Assembly (NCBI GenBank): GCA_024636575.1
Contig: JAGXGU010000047.1
Span: 1 to 16,735, forward strand
Length of the DNA stretch: 16,735 nucleotides
Direction of reading: 5' to 3'
Origin: Altererythrobacter sp.
GTDB lineage: Bacteria; Pseudomonadota; Alphaproteobacteria; Sphingomonadales; Sphingomonadaceae
Shown here: one piece after another, positions 6,449 through 14,826 of the stretch
Position numbering within the stretch: position 1 is the stretch's first letter
How the letters are laid out: every line of letters begins with the position of its first letter
Position numbers and translations under genes: made by a program
Notes under the pieces: generated by a model
Database searches by the model: none
Told to the model about the DNA's origin: nothing
Seen by the model: the letters and a program-made list of their open reading frames with translations, nothing else

Positions 6449-7542
6449 TCTACCTCGATTACCAGGCCACCACGCCGCTGGCGCCGGAGGCGCGCGATGC
6501 GATGCTGCGCTGGCTGGACGGGCCGGACGGAATTGGCTTCGGCAATCCGCATAGCGCCCATGCGATGGGGCGGCAGGCGGCAGCGGCGGTGGAACTGGCG
6601 CGGGACCGGGTGGCGGCGCTGTTCCCGCCGGGCGGCAAGGTGATATTTACCAGCGGCGCGACCGAGGCGCTCAATACCGTGCTGCGCGGATCGAAGGGTG
6701 ATGTGCTGACCTTTGCAGCGGAGCACGCCGCTGTGCTCGATTGCGCCCGTGCGGTTGAGGCGCAGGACCGCAAATTCACTGTCCTGCCAGTCGAACGCGA
6801 TGGGCGGGGTGATCTCGCGGCGTTGCGCGAATCAGCTACCAAGAACACCGGGGTCATCGCCGCGATGCTGGTCAATAACGAGATCGGCGCGATAAACCCG
6901 CTGGCGGATATTGCCGCGATTGCCCGCGAGAAAGGCGCGCTGGTGCTGTGCGATGCGGTTCAGGGATATGGGCGCATGACGATCCCGGGCGCAGCGGATT
7001 TCATCGCGGTTTCGGCGCACAAGATTCACGGTCCCAAAGGGATCGGCGCGCTGTGGATCCGCGACGGTGTGGAGCTTGACCCCCTGCTTTACGGCGGCGG
7101 TCAGGAAAGCGATTTGCGATCCGGCACCCTCAGCCCCGCACTGTGTGCCGGGTTCGGCGCGGCAGCCAAGCTGGCGGCGGAGCGGATGCAACAGGACGCC
7201 GACCATGTGGAAGCGCTGTGGGTTCTGGCCCGAACACTGTTTGCCGGATGGACGCTTAACGGCGGCGAGCACGCCCGTTGGCATGGCAATCTCAACCTGC
7301 GCCGCGAAGGGCTGGATGTGGCCCGGTTGATGTCCGAATGCCGTAATATCTGCTTCTCCGCCGGGTCCGCCTGCGCCAGCGGATCAGGGCGCCCCAGCCA
7401 TGTGTTGCAGGCCATCGGACTTGACAGGGCGTCCGCAAAGAGTTCGATAAGGCTTGGATACGGGCGCTATACGACACCCGACCAGATCGAGGATGCTGCC
7501 GAAAGGCTCAATGCGGCTGCGGCCGCACAAGGAGTCAATTAA
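6445..7542 (+). CDS. Cysteine desulfurase, second paralog
   Basis: A 365-residue cysteine desulfurase of the IscS/NifS type. It opens MIYLDYQATTP, so the usual LDHAATTP has become LDYQATTP. Key positions: FTSGATEA (68-75), His94 (AAEHAAV), VNNEIG (143-148), Asp170 (CDAVQ), PLP lysine 193 (SAHKIHGPKG), SGTLSPAL (226-233) and catalytic Cys310 in SAGSACASG. All expected catalytic residues are present. The start ATG overlaps the upstream stop (ATGA, 6445-6448), a classic translational-coupling arrangement, which suggests equimolar synthesis with the first paralog. A ferredoxin follows after eight bases. Likely role: sulfur donation for Fe-S assembly. Whether it works as a homodimer or with its neighbour cannot be read from the sequence. 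Confidence 0.92.
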   Translation: MIYLDYQATTPLAPEARDAMLRWLDGPDGIGFGNPHSAHAMGRQAAAAVELARDRVAALFPPGGKVIFTSGATEALNTVLRGSKGDVLTFAAEHAAVLDCARAVEAQDRKFTVLPVERDGRGDLAALRESATKNTGVIAAMLVNNEIGAINPLADIAAIAREKGALVLCDAVQGYGRMTIPGAADFIAVSAHKIHGPKGIGALWIRDGVELDPLLYGGGQESDLRSGTLSPALCAGFGAAAKLAAERMQQDADHVEALWVLARTLFAGWTLNGGEHARWHGNLNLRREGLDVARLMSECRNICFSAGSACASGSGRPSHVLQAIGLDRASAKSSIRLGYGRYTTPDQIEDAAERLNAAAAAQGVN

Positions 7543-7550
7543 GGAGCCAG

Positions 7551-7883
7551 ATGGTAAGCGTCAGATTCATAGCCGCGAACGGCGAAGTGACCGAAACCGA
7601 GGCAGGCGAGGGGCTGTCATTGCTCGATGTCGCGCAAGCCGCCGGCATGCCGCTGGAGGGAACCTGCGAAGGCCAGATGGCCTGTTCGACCTGCCATGTG
7701 GTGGTCAGCGCCGAATGGTTCGACCGTCTGGAACAAGCCAGCGAGGAAGAGGAAGACATGCTCGATCTCGCAGTCGGCGTCACCCGCACCAGCCGCCTGT
7801 CCTGCCAGATAATGCTCGGGCCGGAACTTGAGGGGCTGGAAGTACGCATTCCGCCCGAAAGCCGGGACATGCAGCGCCTCTGA
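7551..7883 (+). CDS. [2Fe-2S] ferredoxin, adrenodoxin type
   Basis: A 110-residue soluble electron carrier. The cluster ligands are Cys39, Cys45, Cys48 (TCEGQMACSTC, the C-x5-C-x2-C pattern) and Cys85 (LSCQIML), as in ISC-type ferredoxin Fdx and adrenodoxin. The acidic stretch EQASEEEEDML (61-71) is the usual partner-binding helix of this family. A strong Shine-Dalgarno, AAGGAG, overlaps the stop of the upstream desulfurase and sits directly before the ATG, so the three genes very probably form one operon. It would supply electrons to sulfur reduction and cluster assembly with the desulfurases. The scaffold and chaperone genes of the ISC system are absent from this window. Confidence 0.95.
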   Translation: MVSVRFIAANGEVTETEAGEGLSLLDVAQAAGMPLEGTCEGQMACSTCHVVVSAEWFDRLEQASEEEEDMLDLAVGVTRTSRLSCQIMLGPELEGLEVRIPPESRDMQRL

Positions 7884-8099
7884 CTACTGGTGAAATCTAG
7901 ACGGAAGGGTGCCCGAAGCAGCGAGCGGGGCGCCCCATTTTGGGCAGACTGAACAAGATACAGGCCGCATTGCTCCAAACACGAGAATCGGGCGAGTTCG
8001 GTTAACCCTAACCTGTAATCCACACCATTTCGCTCATCAGCGGGGAAAGCGCCTTGTTGTGCATTGTTAGGCGCTGCGTGGCGGTGATAGGGCGTGCCC

Positions 8100-10394
8100 A
8101 TGGCCACCACAGATCTTGAGAAAAATGGCGATGATCCGATTGATTCGATCATCAACGAAAGCTTCGATTCCGCCCTGTCGGAACGGTACCTGGTCTATGC
8201 CATGTCCACGATCACGGCGCGTTCGCTGCCGGATCTGCGGGACGGGCTGAAACCCGTCCATCGCCGCCTGCTGTGGACGATGCGGCAATTGAAACTGGAT
8301 CCGACCAACAATTTCAAGAAATCGGCCCGTGTTGTGGGCGAGGTGATCGGTAAATATCACCCGCATGGCGACACCGCCGCCTATGATGCGATGGTCCGCC
8401 TCGCACAGGATTTTGCGCTGCGGTATCCGCTGGTCGAAGGGCAGGGTAATTTCGGCAATATCGACGGCGATAACGCCGCTGCATACCGCTATACCGAAGC
8501 GCGGCTGACTCGCACCGCCATGCTGCTGATGCAGGGACTGGATGAAGGCGCTGCCGACTTTATCCCGACCTATAATAACGAGGATGAAGAGCCCGCGCTG
8601 ATGCCCGGTCTGTTCCCCAATCTGCTTGCGAACGGTGCCAGCGGGATCGCAGTGGGCATGGCGACCAACATCCCCAGCCATAATGTCGCGGAAGTGATCG
8701 ACGCCACGCTGGAACTGATCGACAATCCCCATGTCGAACATGCCCGCCTGATGGAATTGTTCCACGGCCCGGACCTGCCAACCGGCGGCCTGATCGTGGA
8801 TAGTCCGGCAGCGATTTCCCATGCCTATGAAACCGGGCGCGGTTCCTTCCGTGTGCGCGGCCGTTTCCATGCGCTGGAGGCAGAGACTGCCGAAGACCGC
8901 GCGGCTGGAATAGAGCGGCTGGGCGGCGGACAATGGCAGCTGGTTATCAGCGAAATCCCCTATCAGGTGCAAAAGGGCAAATTGATCGAGCAGATCGCCC
9001 AATTGATCGCGGACAAGAAACTGCCGATCCTGGACGATGTGCGCGATGAAAGTGACGAGGCAATCCGCATCGTGCTGGTCCCGCGCAGCCGCAATATCGA
9101 TCCGGAATTGCTCAAGGAATCGATCTACAAGCTGACCGATCTCGAAAACCGGTTCAGCCTCAATCTCAACGTCCTGGATGCCACTCGCACTCCGATGGTG
9201 ATGGGGCTGAGGGAGTTGCTGGGGAACTGGGTCACCAGCCAGATCGATATTCTACAGCGCCGAACACAGCACCGGCTGGACAAGATTGCGGCGCGGCTGG
9301 AACTGGTCGAAGGCTATATCATCGCCTTCCTGAATCTCGACCGGGTGATCGAAATCATCCGTACCGAGGATGAGCCCAAGCCGATCATGATGGCAGAATT
9401 CGGCCTGACCGACCGGCAGGCCGAAGCGATCCTCAACATGCGGCTGCGCAGTTTGCGGCGGCTGGAAGAAATGCAGCTGCGGGGCGAACGGGATGATTTG
9501 CTGAAAGAACAGGACGATCTGGAAACGCTGCTTGGCTCGCCCGCCCGCCAGCGTACCCGGATCAAGCGGGATCTCAATTCGCTGCGCAAGGAATATGCGG
9601 AGGATACCAAACTGGGCGCACGCCGGACGACGATTGCAGAAGCTGCATCGACGGTCGAATTCTCGATGGATGCGATGATCGAGAAAGCGCCGGTGACTGT
9701 TATCCTGTCAGCCAAGGGCTGGATCCGGGCTGCCAGCGGGCACGAACCGCTGGAAAAGGAATTCAAGTTCAAGGAAGGCGACGGTCCCGCCTATGCGCTG
9801 CATGCGCAGACCACCGACAAATTGCTGATCGCGCTCGACAATGGGCGGTTTTACACCCTCGGCTGCGACAAATTGCCCGGCGCGCGCGGTTTTGGCGAAC
9901 CGATCCGCAATATGCTCGATTTCGACAATGGCACGCAGATTGTCGGCGTGGTCGTGCACCGGCCGAAGGGGCAATTGCTGCTGGCTGCGGCCAATGGAAA
10001 GGGCTTTGCAGCAGAAACCGACGAGCTGCTCGCGGAAACCCGCAAGGGCCGGCAAGTGGTCAATCTGAAGGGTGACAACCGGTTGGTCGTGGTATCCGAA
10101 ATCGCCACTGAACACGATCATGTCGCGGTGGTTGGTGATAACCGGAAACTGGTGATTTTCAGCCTGGAGGAATTGCCGATCCTGGGCCGCGGGCAGGGCG
10201 TTACTTTGCAGCGTTACCGTGATGGCGGAATGTCCGATGCCATTACCTTCACTCTCGAGGAAGGGCTTAGCTGGGCAATGGGCGGCGACAGCGGCCGGAC
10301 GCGCACGGAAAAGGATGTCTGGCAATGGAAGGTCGCCCGCGGCGCGGCAGGCCGGATGCCGCCGCAGGGCTTCCCACGGGATAACAAGTTCTGA
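8100..10394 (+). CDS. parC: DNA topoisomerase IV subunit A
   Basis: This 764-residue protein is the DNA-breaking subunit of topoisomerase IV, which decatenates replicated chromosomes with ParE. The winged-helix/tower part holds LVYAMSTITARSLPDLRDGLK, the quinolone-region helix YHPHGDTAAYDAMVR (about 86-100, with Thr92 and Asp96 at the positions of E. coli ParC Ser80 and Glu84) and catalytic Tyr131 in RYTEARLT. The coiled-coil dimer gate lies around 390-500. The last roughly 250 residues form the beta-pinwheel DNA-wrapping domain. ATG 8100 is chosen over GTG 8094 because AGGG at 8089-8092 gives a seven-base spacing to ATG but only one base to GTG. ParC rather than GyrA is indicated by the length and the degenerate C-terminal repeats. 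parE is not here. Confidence 0.95.
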   Translation: MATTDLEKNGDDPIDSIINESFDSALSERYLVYAMSTITARSLPDLRDGLKPVHRRLLWTMRQLKLDPTNNFKKSARVVGEVIGKYHPHGDTAAYDAMVRLAQDFALRYPLVEGQGNFGNIDGDNAAAYRYTEARLTRTAMLLMQGLDEGAADFIPTYNNEDEEPALMPGLFPNLLANGASGIAVGMATNIPSHNVAEVIDATLELIDNPHVEHARLMELFHGPDLPTGGLIVDSPAAISHAYETGRGSFRVRGRFHALEAETAEDRAAGIERLGGGQWQLVISEIPYQVQKGKLIEQIAQLIADKKLPILDDVRDESDEAIRIVLVPRSRNIDPELLKESIYKLTDLENRFSLNLNVLDATRTPMVMGLRELLGNWVTSQIDILQRRTQHRLDKIAARLELVEGYIIAFLNLDRVIEIIRTEDEPKPIMMAEFGLTDRQAEAILNMRLRSLRRLEEMQLRGERDDLLKEQDDLETLLGSPARQRTRIKRDLNSLRKEYAEDTKLGARRTTIAEAASTVEFSMDAMIEKAPVTVILSAKGWIRAASGHEPLEKEFKFKEGDGPAYALHAQTTDKLLIALDNGRFYTLGCDKLPGARGFGEPIRNMLDFDNGTQIVGVVVHRPKGQLLLAAANGKGFAAETDELLAETRKGRQVVNLKGDNRLVVVSEIATEHDHVAVVGDNRKLVIFSLEELPILGRGQGVTLQRYRDGGMSDAITFTLEEGLSWAMGGDSGRTRTEKDVWQWKVARGAAGRMPPQGFPRDNKF

Positions 10395-10398
10395 CATG

Positions 10399-10441
10399 AA
10401 AAGGGCCGGAGCAGACTAAATGTCGGCTCCGGCCCTTTTTT
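10399..10441 (+). terminator. Intrinsic terminator after parC (bidirectional)
   Basis: A perfect 14-bp stem pairs AAAAGGGCCGGAGC (10399-10412) with GCTCCGGCCCTTTT (10426-10439) around a 13-nt loop, ending in a six-T run (10436-10441). It begins five bases after the parC stop. Because the left arm opens with AAAA, the reverse strand also ends its stem with four Ts. It can therefore serve the convergent minus-strand gene ending at 10475 as well. Confidence 0.92.
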
Positions 10442-10474
10442 GCGATCCGAATTGATCGGGATTATCTGAATTAT

Positions 10475-11008
10475 TTAGCTGGCAGCCGCAGCCGTATTTG
10501 ATGCAGCCGCAGCTTCCGCCGCAGCTTGGATCTGGTCCATCGTAAACAGCGCAATCAGCGTCCCATTGCCATTAACCGCGAAATGTTCGCGCTTCATAAC
10601 AACCGAACCGGTTTCAATTTCGACCACGACATCATCGCCATCGACCGACTTGACGTTGCCCAGCATCTGATCGCCTGCAGTGTGGACCATTGCACCCACA
10701 ACCAGCGCAGCGTCACGCTGCGTAGCTGCGGCGGCAATCTGCTCGTCCAGCATTGCGTTGATCTGGGCCTGGGTCACGGTAATCGTGGGGCCTTTATCGC
10801 TGGTGCCGAACACGTCGGCTGGCAAGGGTGCCTTATGTTTGCCGGTATCCACAGTGACGATCCCGTCAGCTATGGTTTCAACCGTGCCGACCGCTTCGCC
10901 CTGAGGGCCGTAAATGGTTGATCCAACTGCCAGTTCTGGACCAGCGGCCAGCGCAGGGATAGATGATAGCGCCAGCGCAGTCGCAGCGGCCAGTTTCGCA
11001 AACTTCAT
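10475..11008 (-). CDS. Secreted protein with two PRC-barrel-like repeats
   Basis: The 177-residue product has a clear Sec signal peptide (MKFAKLAAATALALSSIPALA, cleavage near residue 21) and should be periplasmic or extracellular. The mature part is an internal duplication: residues about 28-94 (VGSTIYGPQGEAVGTVE..., VTVDTG, ADVFG, then a QI-rich helix ending AAA) and about 104-168 (VGAMVHTAGDQMLGNVK..., VVEIETG, REHFA, then another QI helix ending AAA). Each half has the G-x-V-beta-turn pattern of a PRC-barrel-like beta domain followed by a short amphipathic helix. It ends in an Ala-rich tail. TGGAG lies seven bases before ATG 11008. Function unknown; similar proteins are common in Sphingomonadales. 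Confidence 0.8.
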   Translation of the reverse strand: MKFAKLAAATALALSSIPALAAGPELAVGSTIYGPQGEAVGTVETIADGIVTVDTGKHKAPLPADVFGTSDKGPTITVTQAQINAMLDEQIAAAATQRDAALVVGAMVHTAGDQMLGNVKSVDGDDVVVEIETGSVVMKREHFAVNGNGTLIALFTMDQIQAAAEAAAASNTAAAAS

Positions 11009-11053
11009 TATGTCACTCCATTAAGACTTACACAGGTTGCACGATCACCCTGC

Positions 11054-11070
11054 CATTGGAGTGTCCAATG
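11054..11070. promoter_or_regulatory. 17-nt perfect palindrome upstream of the secreted-protein gene
   Basis: CATTGGA-GTG-TCCAATG lies 46-62 bp before the ATG at 11008, inside the 270-bp gap to the helicase gene. The two 7-bp arms are perfectly complementary. The position fits an operator or the foot of a leader hairpin. No regulator can be named. The rest of the gap (11071-11278) holds an imperfect hairpin at 11160-11186 (CCGG, internal loop, CCCGAA/TTCGGG) but no U-tract terminator. Confidence 0.45.
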
Positions 11071-11278
11071 TGGCGATCGGCACAGGTTGTAATCGCATAT
11101 TGTCGATACTGGGTTGCCCCAGGATCGGCCCATCCCGGCGGGACGGACTAATATACTGTCCGGCACCCGAATGTTTTCGGGGCCGGATACCAAGCCCTAC
11201 CCTTCCGGGACAGAGCTTGGCAACTGTCAACCTTATAATTCCTGGAACATGAAGCTGCTGTGAAGGGTTCCGGCTACC

Positions 11279-12784
11279 TCAAAATTTATTGCGCGGGGCA
11301 GCTGCGCGATTTCCGCCGCCACCACTGCCGCCGCTGCGCGGACCGTTATTGGGCCGGGCTGCCGCAACCGGATTGGTAACCGGACCGCGTCCGCCATCCC
11401 GGCGGCCGCCGCCAGCATTTTCGCCGCTACGTTCGCCTGTACGTTCGCCTGTCCGGGGCGCGCGGTTTCCGCCGCCGCTACTGCTGCGACCACGGCCGCC
11501 ACCTTGGCCCCCGCCTTGGCCGCCGCGACCACGGCCTTGACCGCCGCCGCTACGACCCTGGCCGCCGCCGCGATTGCCAGGTGCACGTTCAGCGCCGGAA
11601 CGTTTGGGCGCCGGAGCAGGCAGGGTTCTTGCCAGCATCTGGAAGTTTTCAGGCAGCGGCATCGGCGTGAGTTTTACGCCCGTAAGTCGTTCGATTCCCT
11701 TGATGAAGGGCTTTTCGTCCGCCGCGATATAGGCAATCGCGATCCCGTCCGCCCCGGCGCGGGCCGTCCGGCCGATCCGGTGGACATATTGTTCCGACAC
11801 GTTGGGAATTTCGAAATTGAACACATGGCTGACGCCGGTGACATCGATTCCGCGTGCGGCAATGTCGGTTGCGATCAGCACGGGCACGCTGCCGTTGCGG
11901 AACCCGTCGAGCGCGCGGGTGCGCTGGGCCTGCGTCTTGTTGCCGTGGATGGCCGCGGCGTTAATGCCGGCCGCAACCAGATGGCGCACGACCTTGTCCG
12001 CGCCGTGTTTGGTGCGGGTGAAAACCAGGCTCTTGTCGATGGTCTTGTCATCCAGGCCGGCCTTAAGCGTCAGTGTCAGCAGTGCCTGTTTTTCGGCCTG
12101 GTTGATGTAGATGCCATATTGTTCGACCCGTTCGGCAGTGGTCGATTGCGGGGCAACCTCCACCCGTACCGGGTTCTTGATGAAGCGTTTGCCCAGATCG
12201 GCAATGGCTTTTGGCATGGTGGCGGAAAAGAACAGGCTCTGCCGGTCTTCTGGCAGCATGGCGGCAATGCGCGCCAGCGGTTTGATGAAGCCGAGATCCA
12301 TCATCTGATCTGCTTCGTCGAGGACGAAGATTTCGACATGGCGCAAGGTCAGCGCGCGCTGTTCGATCAGATCGAGCAGGCGGCCCGGTGTTGCCACCAG
12401 AACATCACAGCCGGGAACCAGCTTGCGGGCCTGTTTGCCAGCAGGAAGTCCGCCGAAAATGCACTGGACCGTCAGGTTCAGATATTTGGCGTAGCCTTCC
12501 ATGTTGTCGGCAATCTGCGCCGCCAGTTCGCGGGTTGGTGACAGCACCAGCATCCGGCAGCCGGACGGGAAATTACCCGTCGGGTTGGCGGCGAGATAAT
12601 GCAGTGAAGGAAGCGAGAATGCGGCGGTTTTTCCGGTGCCGGTCTGGGCAATACCCAGCAGATCCCGGCCTTCCATCAACGGCGGAATCGCCTGCTTCTG
12701 GATAGGCGTAGGCTCTGTGTAACCCTTGGTTTCCAGGGCACGGAGAAGTGGTTCGGCCAGGCCGAGTTGTTTGAAATAGGACAT
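11279..12784 (-). CDS. DEAD-box ATP-dependent RNA helicase with Gly/Arg-rich tail
   Basis: A 501-residue cytoplasmic RNA helicase of the RhlE/DeaD type, which unwinds RNA duplexes with ATP. Motifs in order: Q motif GYTEPTPIQ, motif I AQTGTGKT (46-53), Ia PTRELA, Ib TPGR, II DEAD (156-159), III SAT (187-189), V TDIAARGID and VI HRIGRTAR (335-342). From about residue 396 to the end the chain is a low-complexity Gly/Arg/Ser tail with RGG and GGG repeats, usual for RhlE-like proteins and likely to bind RNA. The start at ATG 12784 (MSYFKQLGL) is preferred; the frame extends 25 codons further into leader hairpins. Gene-level roles such as ribosome assembly or cold adaptation are family knowledge. 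Confidence 0.93.
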   Translation of the reverse strand: MSYFKQLGLAEPLLRALETKGYTEPTPIQKQAIPPLMEGRDLLGIAQTGTGKTAAFSLPSLHYLAANPTGNFPSGCRMLVLSPTRELAAQIADNMEGYAKYLNLTVQCIFGGLPAGKQARKLVPGCDVLVATPGRLLDLIEQRALTLRHVEIFVLDEADQMMDLGFIKPLARIAAMLPEDRQSLFFSATMPKAIADLGKRFIKNPVRVEVAPQSTTAERVEQYGIYINQAEKQALLTLTLKAGLDDKTIDKSLVFTRTKHGADKVVRHLVAAGINAAAIHGNKTQAQRTRALDGFRNGSVPVLIATDIAARGIDVTGVSHVFNFEIPNVSEQYVHRIGRTARAGADGIAIAYIAADEKPFIKGIERLTGVKLTPMPLPENFQMLARTLPAPAPKRSGAERAPGNRGGGQGRSGGGQGRGRGGQGGGQGGGRGRSSSGGGNRAPRTGERTGERSGENAGGGRRDGGRGPVTNPVAAARPNNGPRSGGSGGGGNRAAAPRNKF

Positions 12785-13037
12785 AAATACTTTCAAGGCG
12801 CGCCAGACGGATCCCGATAAAACGGGATTCCGGGCGCAGAGTTTGGGTCTGCGACCCAAGCGTGAAAAGGGAAGCTTAGCGAATAACGCTTGCCGTGCGT
12901 CGGCTACGGGACTTCTGCCATTTTGGAGCGGCGAAGTTCACGCTTGCAGCCGAGTGCGCATACTCATTATGCGCCGGACGTCGGGGGCCATGTAGGGTGG
13001 GAAATGTGAATAAGCAATGAAATAACTGATAAGGGAC
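12785..13037 (-). promoter_or_regulatory. Structured 5' region of the helicase gene
   Basis: The 253-bp gap between cca and the helicase holds two compact hairpins close to the helicase start: ATCCCG/CGGGAT with a six-base loop (12811-12828) and TTGGGTC/GACCCAA with a three-base loop (12843-12859). Near the far end, TTGCTT, a 17-bp spacer and TACATG on the minus strand form a possible promoter, which would give a leader of about 200 nt. Long structured leaders are common on cold-inducible helicase genes. The hairpins are seen; the regulatory role is inferred. I see no coding sequence here. Confidence 0.35.
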
Positions 13038-14228
13038 TTATTCTTTCGCCAATTCCTCATCGAGAATGGCGGAAACCCGGGCTGCATCGGGGAAATTCTC
13101 CTGCAGCCAGCGGCGCTCCACACTTTGCAGAATACGCGCAACCGCTGGCCCGGCCTGCACACCGCGCCGGACGATCTCCCCGCCCTTAATCGGCAATTTG
13201 GGCGCATCCCAGCCAATTACAGGCGTGGGATCGGCTCCGATCAGCAGCAGCCGGTCGATCGCACAATGGCTGCCTTCGCGATAGGCCAGCGCGCGCGGGC
13301 TGTCTGCATCGGCGGGCCCGCGTTCGGCGGCGCAGGCCAGGCGCGCGCGCTGGCTGCGGGACAGGCGCAGGCGCGTGGACACGGCAGCAGCAATCGGGGG
13401 CAGGGCGGGTAACAGCGCGGAAAGGCGGCGCATCGCGTCTGGCGCGATATTGTATGCTTGTTCTGCCGCGACCAGCTTTGCCATTGCCTCTATCTCCTGC
13501 CGCCCGGTTTCCGGCAATACCACCTGCAACACGCGCAATTGGTGCATTCTGGCGATGGTGGGCGAAGGGTCAGGCAGGCGGAGCATCGTCTGCAATTCCC
13601 AACCGACCCGCTCGCGCGACAGGCCTTTCAGCGTGTCTGCCAATTGGGCGCAGGCTTCCTCCGCTTCCCGGTTCAGTTCCGCACCGAAACGCGCCTGGAA
13701 GCGGAAATAGCGCAGGATCCGCAAGTGATCCTCGGCAATACGCTGGCGGGCATCGCCGATGAAGCGCACGCATTTTGCGGCCAGATCATCGAGCCCGCCG
13801 AAATAGTCGAAAATTTCCAGCGTTTCGGGATGGGCGAACAGCGCATTGATGGTGAAATCGCGCCGGGCGGCATCCTCCCGCCAATCCTGCGCAAATGCCA
13901 CCGTGGCGCGGCGGCCATCGGTGGACACGTCGTGGCGCAGAGTCGTAATCTCGACATTGCCGGAATACCCGTCAGCCGGCATCAATGCGGTCACGGTTCC
14001 GTGGGCAATGCCGGTGGGAATGGTGCGGATGCCCGCCGCGTTCAGCCGTTCGATCACCTCTTCCGGCTTCAATGGCGTGGCCGCATCGATATCCTGCACA
14101 CTCACACCCAGGATTGTATCGCGCACAGCCCCGCCGACCCATCGGACATTGTCTGGTCCCAGGGCAGCCACCATTGCAGCAAGGTCTTCGCGCCGGGTCC
14201 AAGGGGCTGCGGGCAGGCGCTCAGTCAT
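13038..14228 (-). CDS. cca: CCA tRNA nucleotidyltransferase
   Basis: A 396-residue class II CCA-adding enzyme/poly(A) polymerase-family protein that adds or repairs the 3' CCA of tRNAs. The head domain has GGAVRD (32-37), catalytic Asp46 and Asp48 in QDIDAATP, and RRDFTINAL (122-130). The neck carries RILRYFRFQARFG (170-182), the nucleotide-selecting and tRNA-binding region. The C-terminal half is helical. The length fits alphaproteobacterial forms without an HD domain. Its start overlaps the end of the upstream NUDIX gene by eight bases, so it is the last gene of a DUF1285-NUDIX-cca operon. Poly(A) polymerase is the main alternative, but the length and context favour Cca. Confidence 0.93.
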   Translation of the reverse strand: MTERLPAAPWTRREDLAAMVAALGPDNVRWVGGAVRDTILGVSVQDIDAATPLKPEEVIERLNAAGIRTIPTGIAHGTVTALMPADGYSGNVEITTLRHDVSTDGRRATVAFAQDWREDAARRDFTINALFAHPETLEIFDYFGGLDDLAAKCVRFIGDARQRIAEDHLRILRYFRFQARFGAELNREAEEACAQLADTLKGLSRERVGWELQTMLRLPDPSPTIARMHQLRVLQVVLPETGRQEIEAMAKLVAAEQAYNIAPDAMRRLSALLPALPPIAAAVSTRLRLSRSQRARLACAAERGPADADSPRALAYREGSHCAIDRLLLIGADPTPVIGWDAPKLPIKGGEIVRRGVQAGPAVARILQSVERRWLQENFPDAARVSAILDEELAKE

Positions 14229-14826
14229 GAGACACTCCCTCGTGCGAAATGCGGCGCGACAGGTTGGCGATGATCGATGCGGTGATGCCCCAGATGCGGC
14301 GACCTTCCCACGGAATTTCCAGGTAATCGCGTTGTTGGCCCTGCCAGAAAGTACTCTGCGGCGTATGGTTCGCCGGATCGAGAATGAAGCGCAGCGGTGC
14401 CTCGAACCAGTCTGAAACCTCTGCTGGATTGGGCACCAAGGGCAAGTCGGGCGGGATTGTCGCCAGCACCGGGGTCACATCGAAACCGCTACCTGTGCCG
14501 AAACGGTCAGTCGCGCCGATAATTTTTACATCGCGCCGCAGAATGCCAAGCTCCTCATTCGCCTCTCGCAAGGCCGCTTGAATCGCATTTTCGCCCGGAT
14601 CGATCTTGCCGCCGGGAAAGGCGACCTGTCCGGGGTGGGAGCGCATATCTTCCGGCCGATGGATCATCAGAACCCCGGGTTCTTCGCGCTCTGTCACTGC
14701 GATCAGTACCGCTGCGGGCCGGGGTTTGCCGGCAGGGCCCAGGTGGCTGTCATCGCGCAGGTCCGGCAGGTCCAGCCCGTGACCCCGGTCGAACAAGGCG
14801 CTGAGATGATCGAACAGCATGCTCAT
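14221..14826 (-). CDS. NUDIX hydrolase, CoA pyrophosphatase type
   Basis: A 201-residue NUDIX enzyme. The Nudix box spans 73-95 (GKIDPGE at its start, REANEELGI at its end) with all metal-binding glutamates present. Directly upstream is HRPEDMRSHPGQVAFPGG, the UPF0035 signature that marks the CoA diphosphatase (NudL/PCD1-like) branch, so cleavage of coenzyme A or its derivatives to 4'-phosphopantetheine and 3',5'-ADP is likely. ATG 14826 overlaps the upstream DUF1285 stop (14823-14826), and its own end overlaps cca, so the three genes are translationally coupled. An alternative ATG two codons later (14820) is possible. Confidence 0.92.
   Translation of the reverse strand: MSMLFDHLSALFDRGHGLDLPDLRDDSHLGPAGKPRPAAVLIAVTEREEPGVLMIHRPEDMRSHPGQVAFPGGKIDPGENAIQAALREANEELGILRRDVKIIGATDRFGTGSGFDVTPVLATIPPDLPLVPNPAEVSDWFEAPLRFILDPANHTPQSTFWQGQQRDYLEIPWEGRRIWGITASIIANLSRRISHEGVSHD

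Noticed and set aside
8000..8013. CtrA-like or operator site, GGTTA-ACCC-TAACC, upstream of parC
   Set aside because: Arms are only 5 bp and the TTAA-N7-TTAA spacing of CtrA boxes is not met; too weak to list.
8181..8399. Fluoroquinolone-resistance change in parC (Thr92 where E. coli has Ser80)
   Set aside because: Thr at this position is a natural state in many type II topoisomerases and the nearby acidic residue (Asp96) is kept, so resistance cannot be inferred.
8067..9002. 311-codon open frame opposite parC
   Set aside because: Lies over the conserved active-site region of parC; shadow frame with no domain.
13458..14273. 271-codon open frame opposite cca
   Set aside because: Antisense shadow of cca, whose head-domain motifs are intact.
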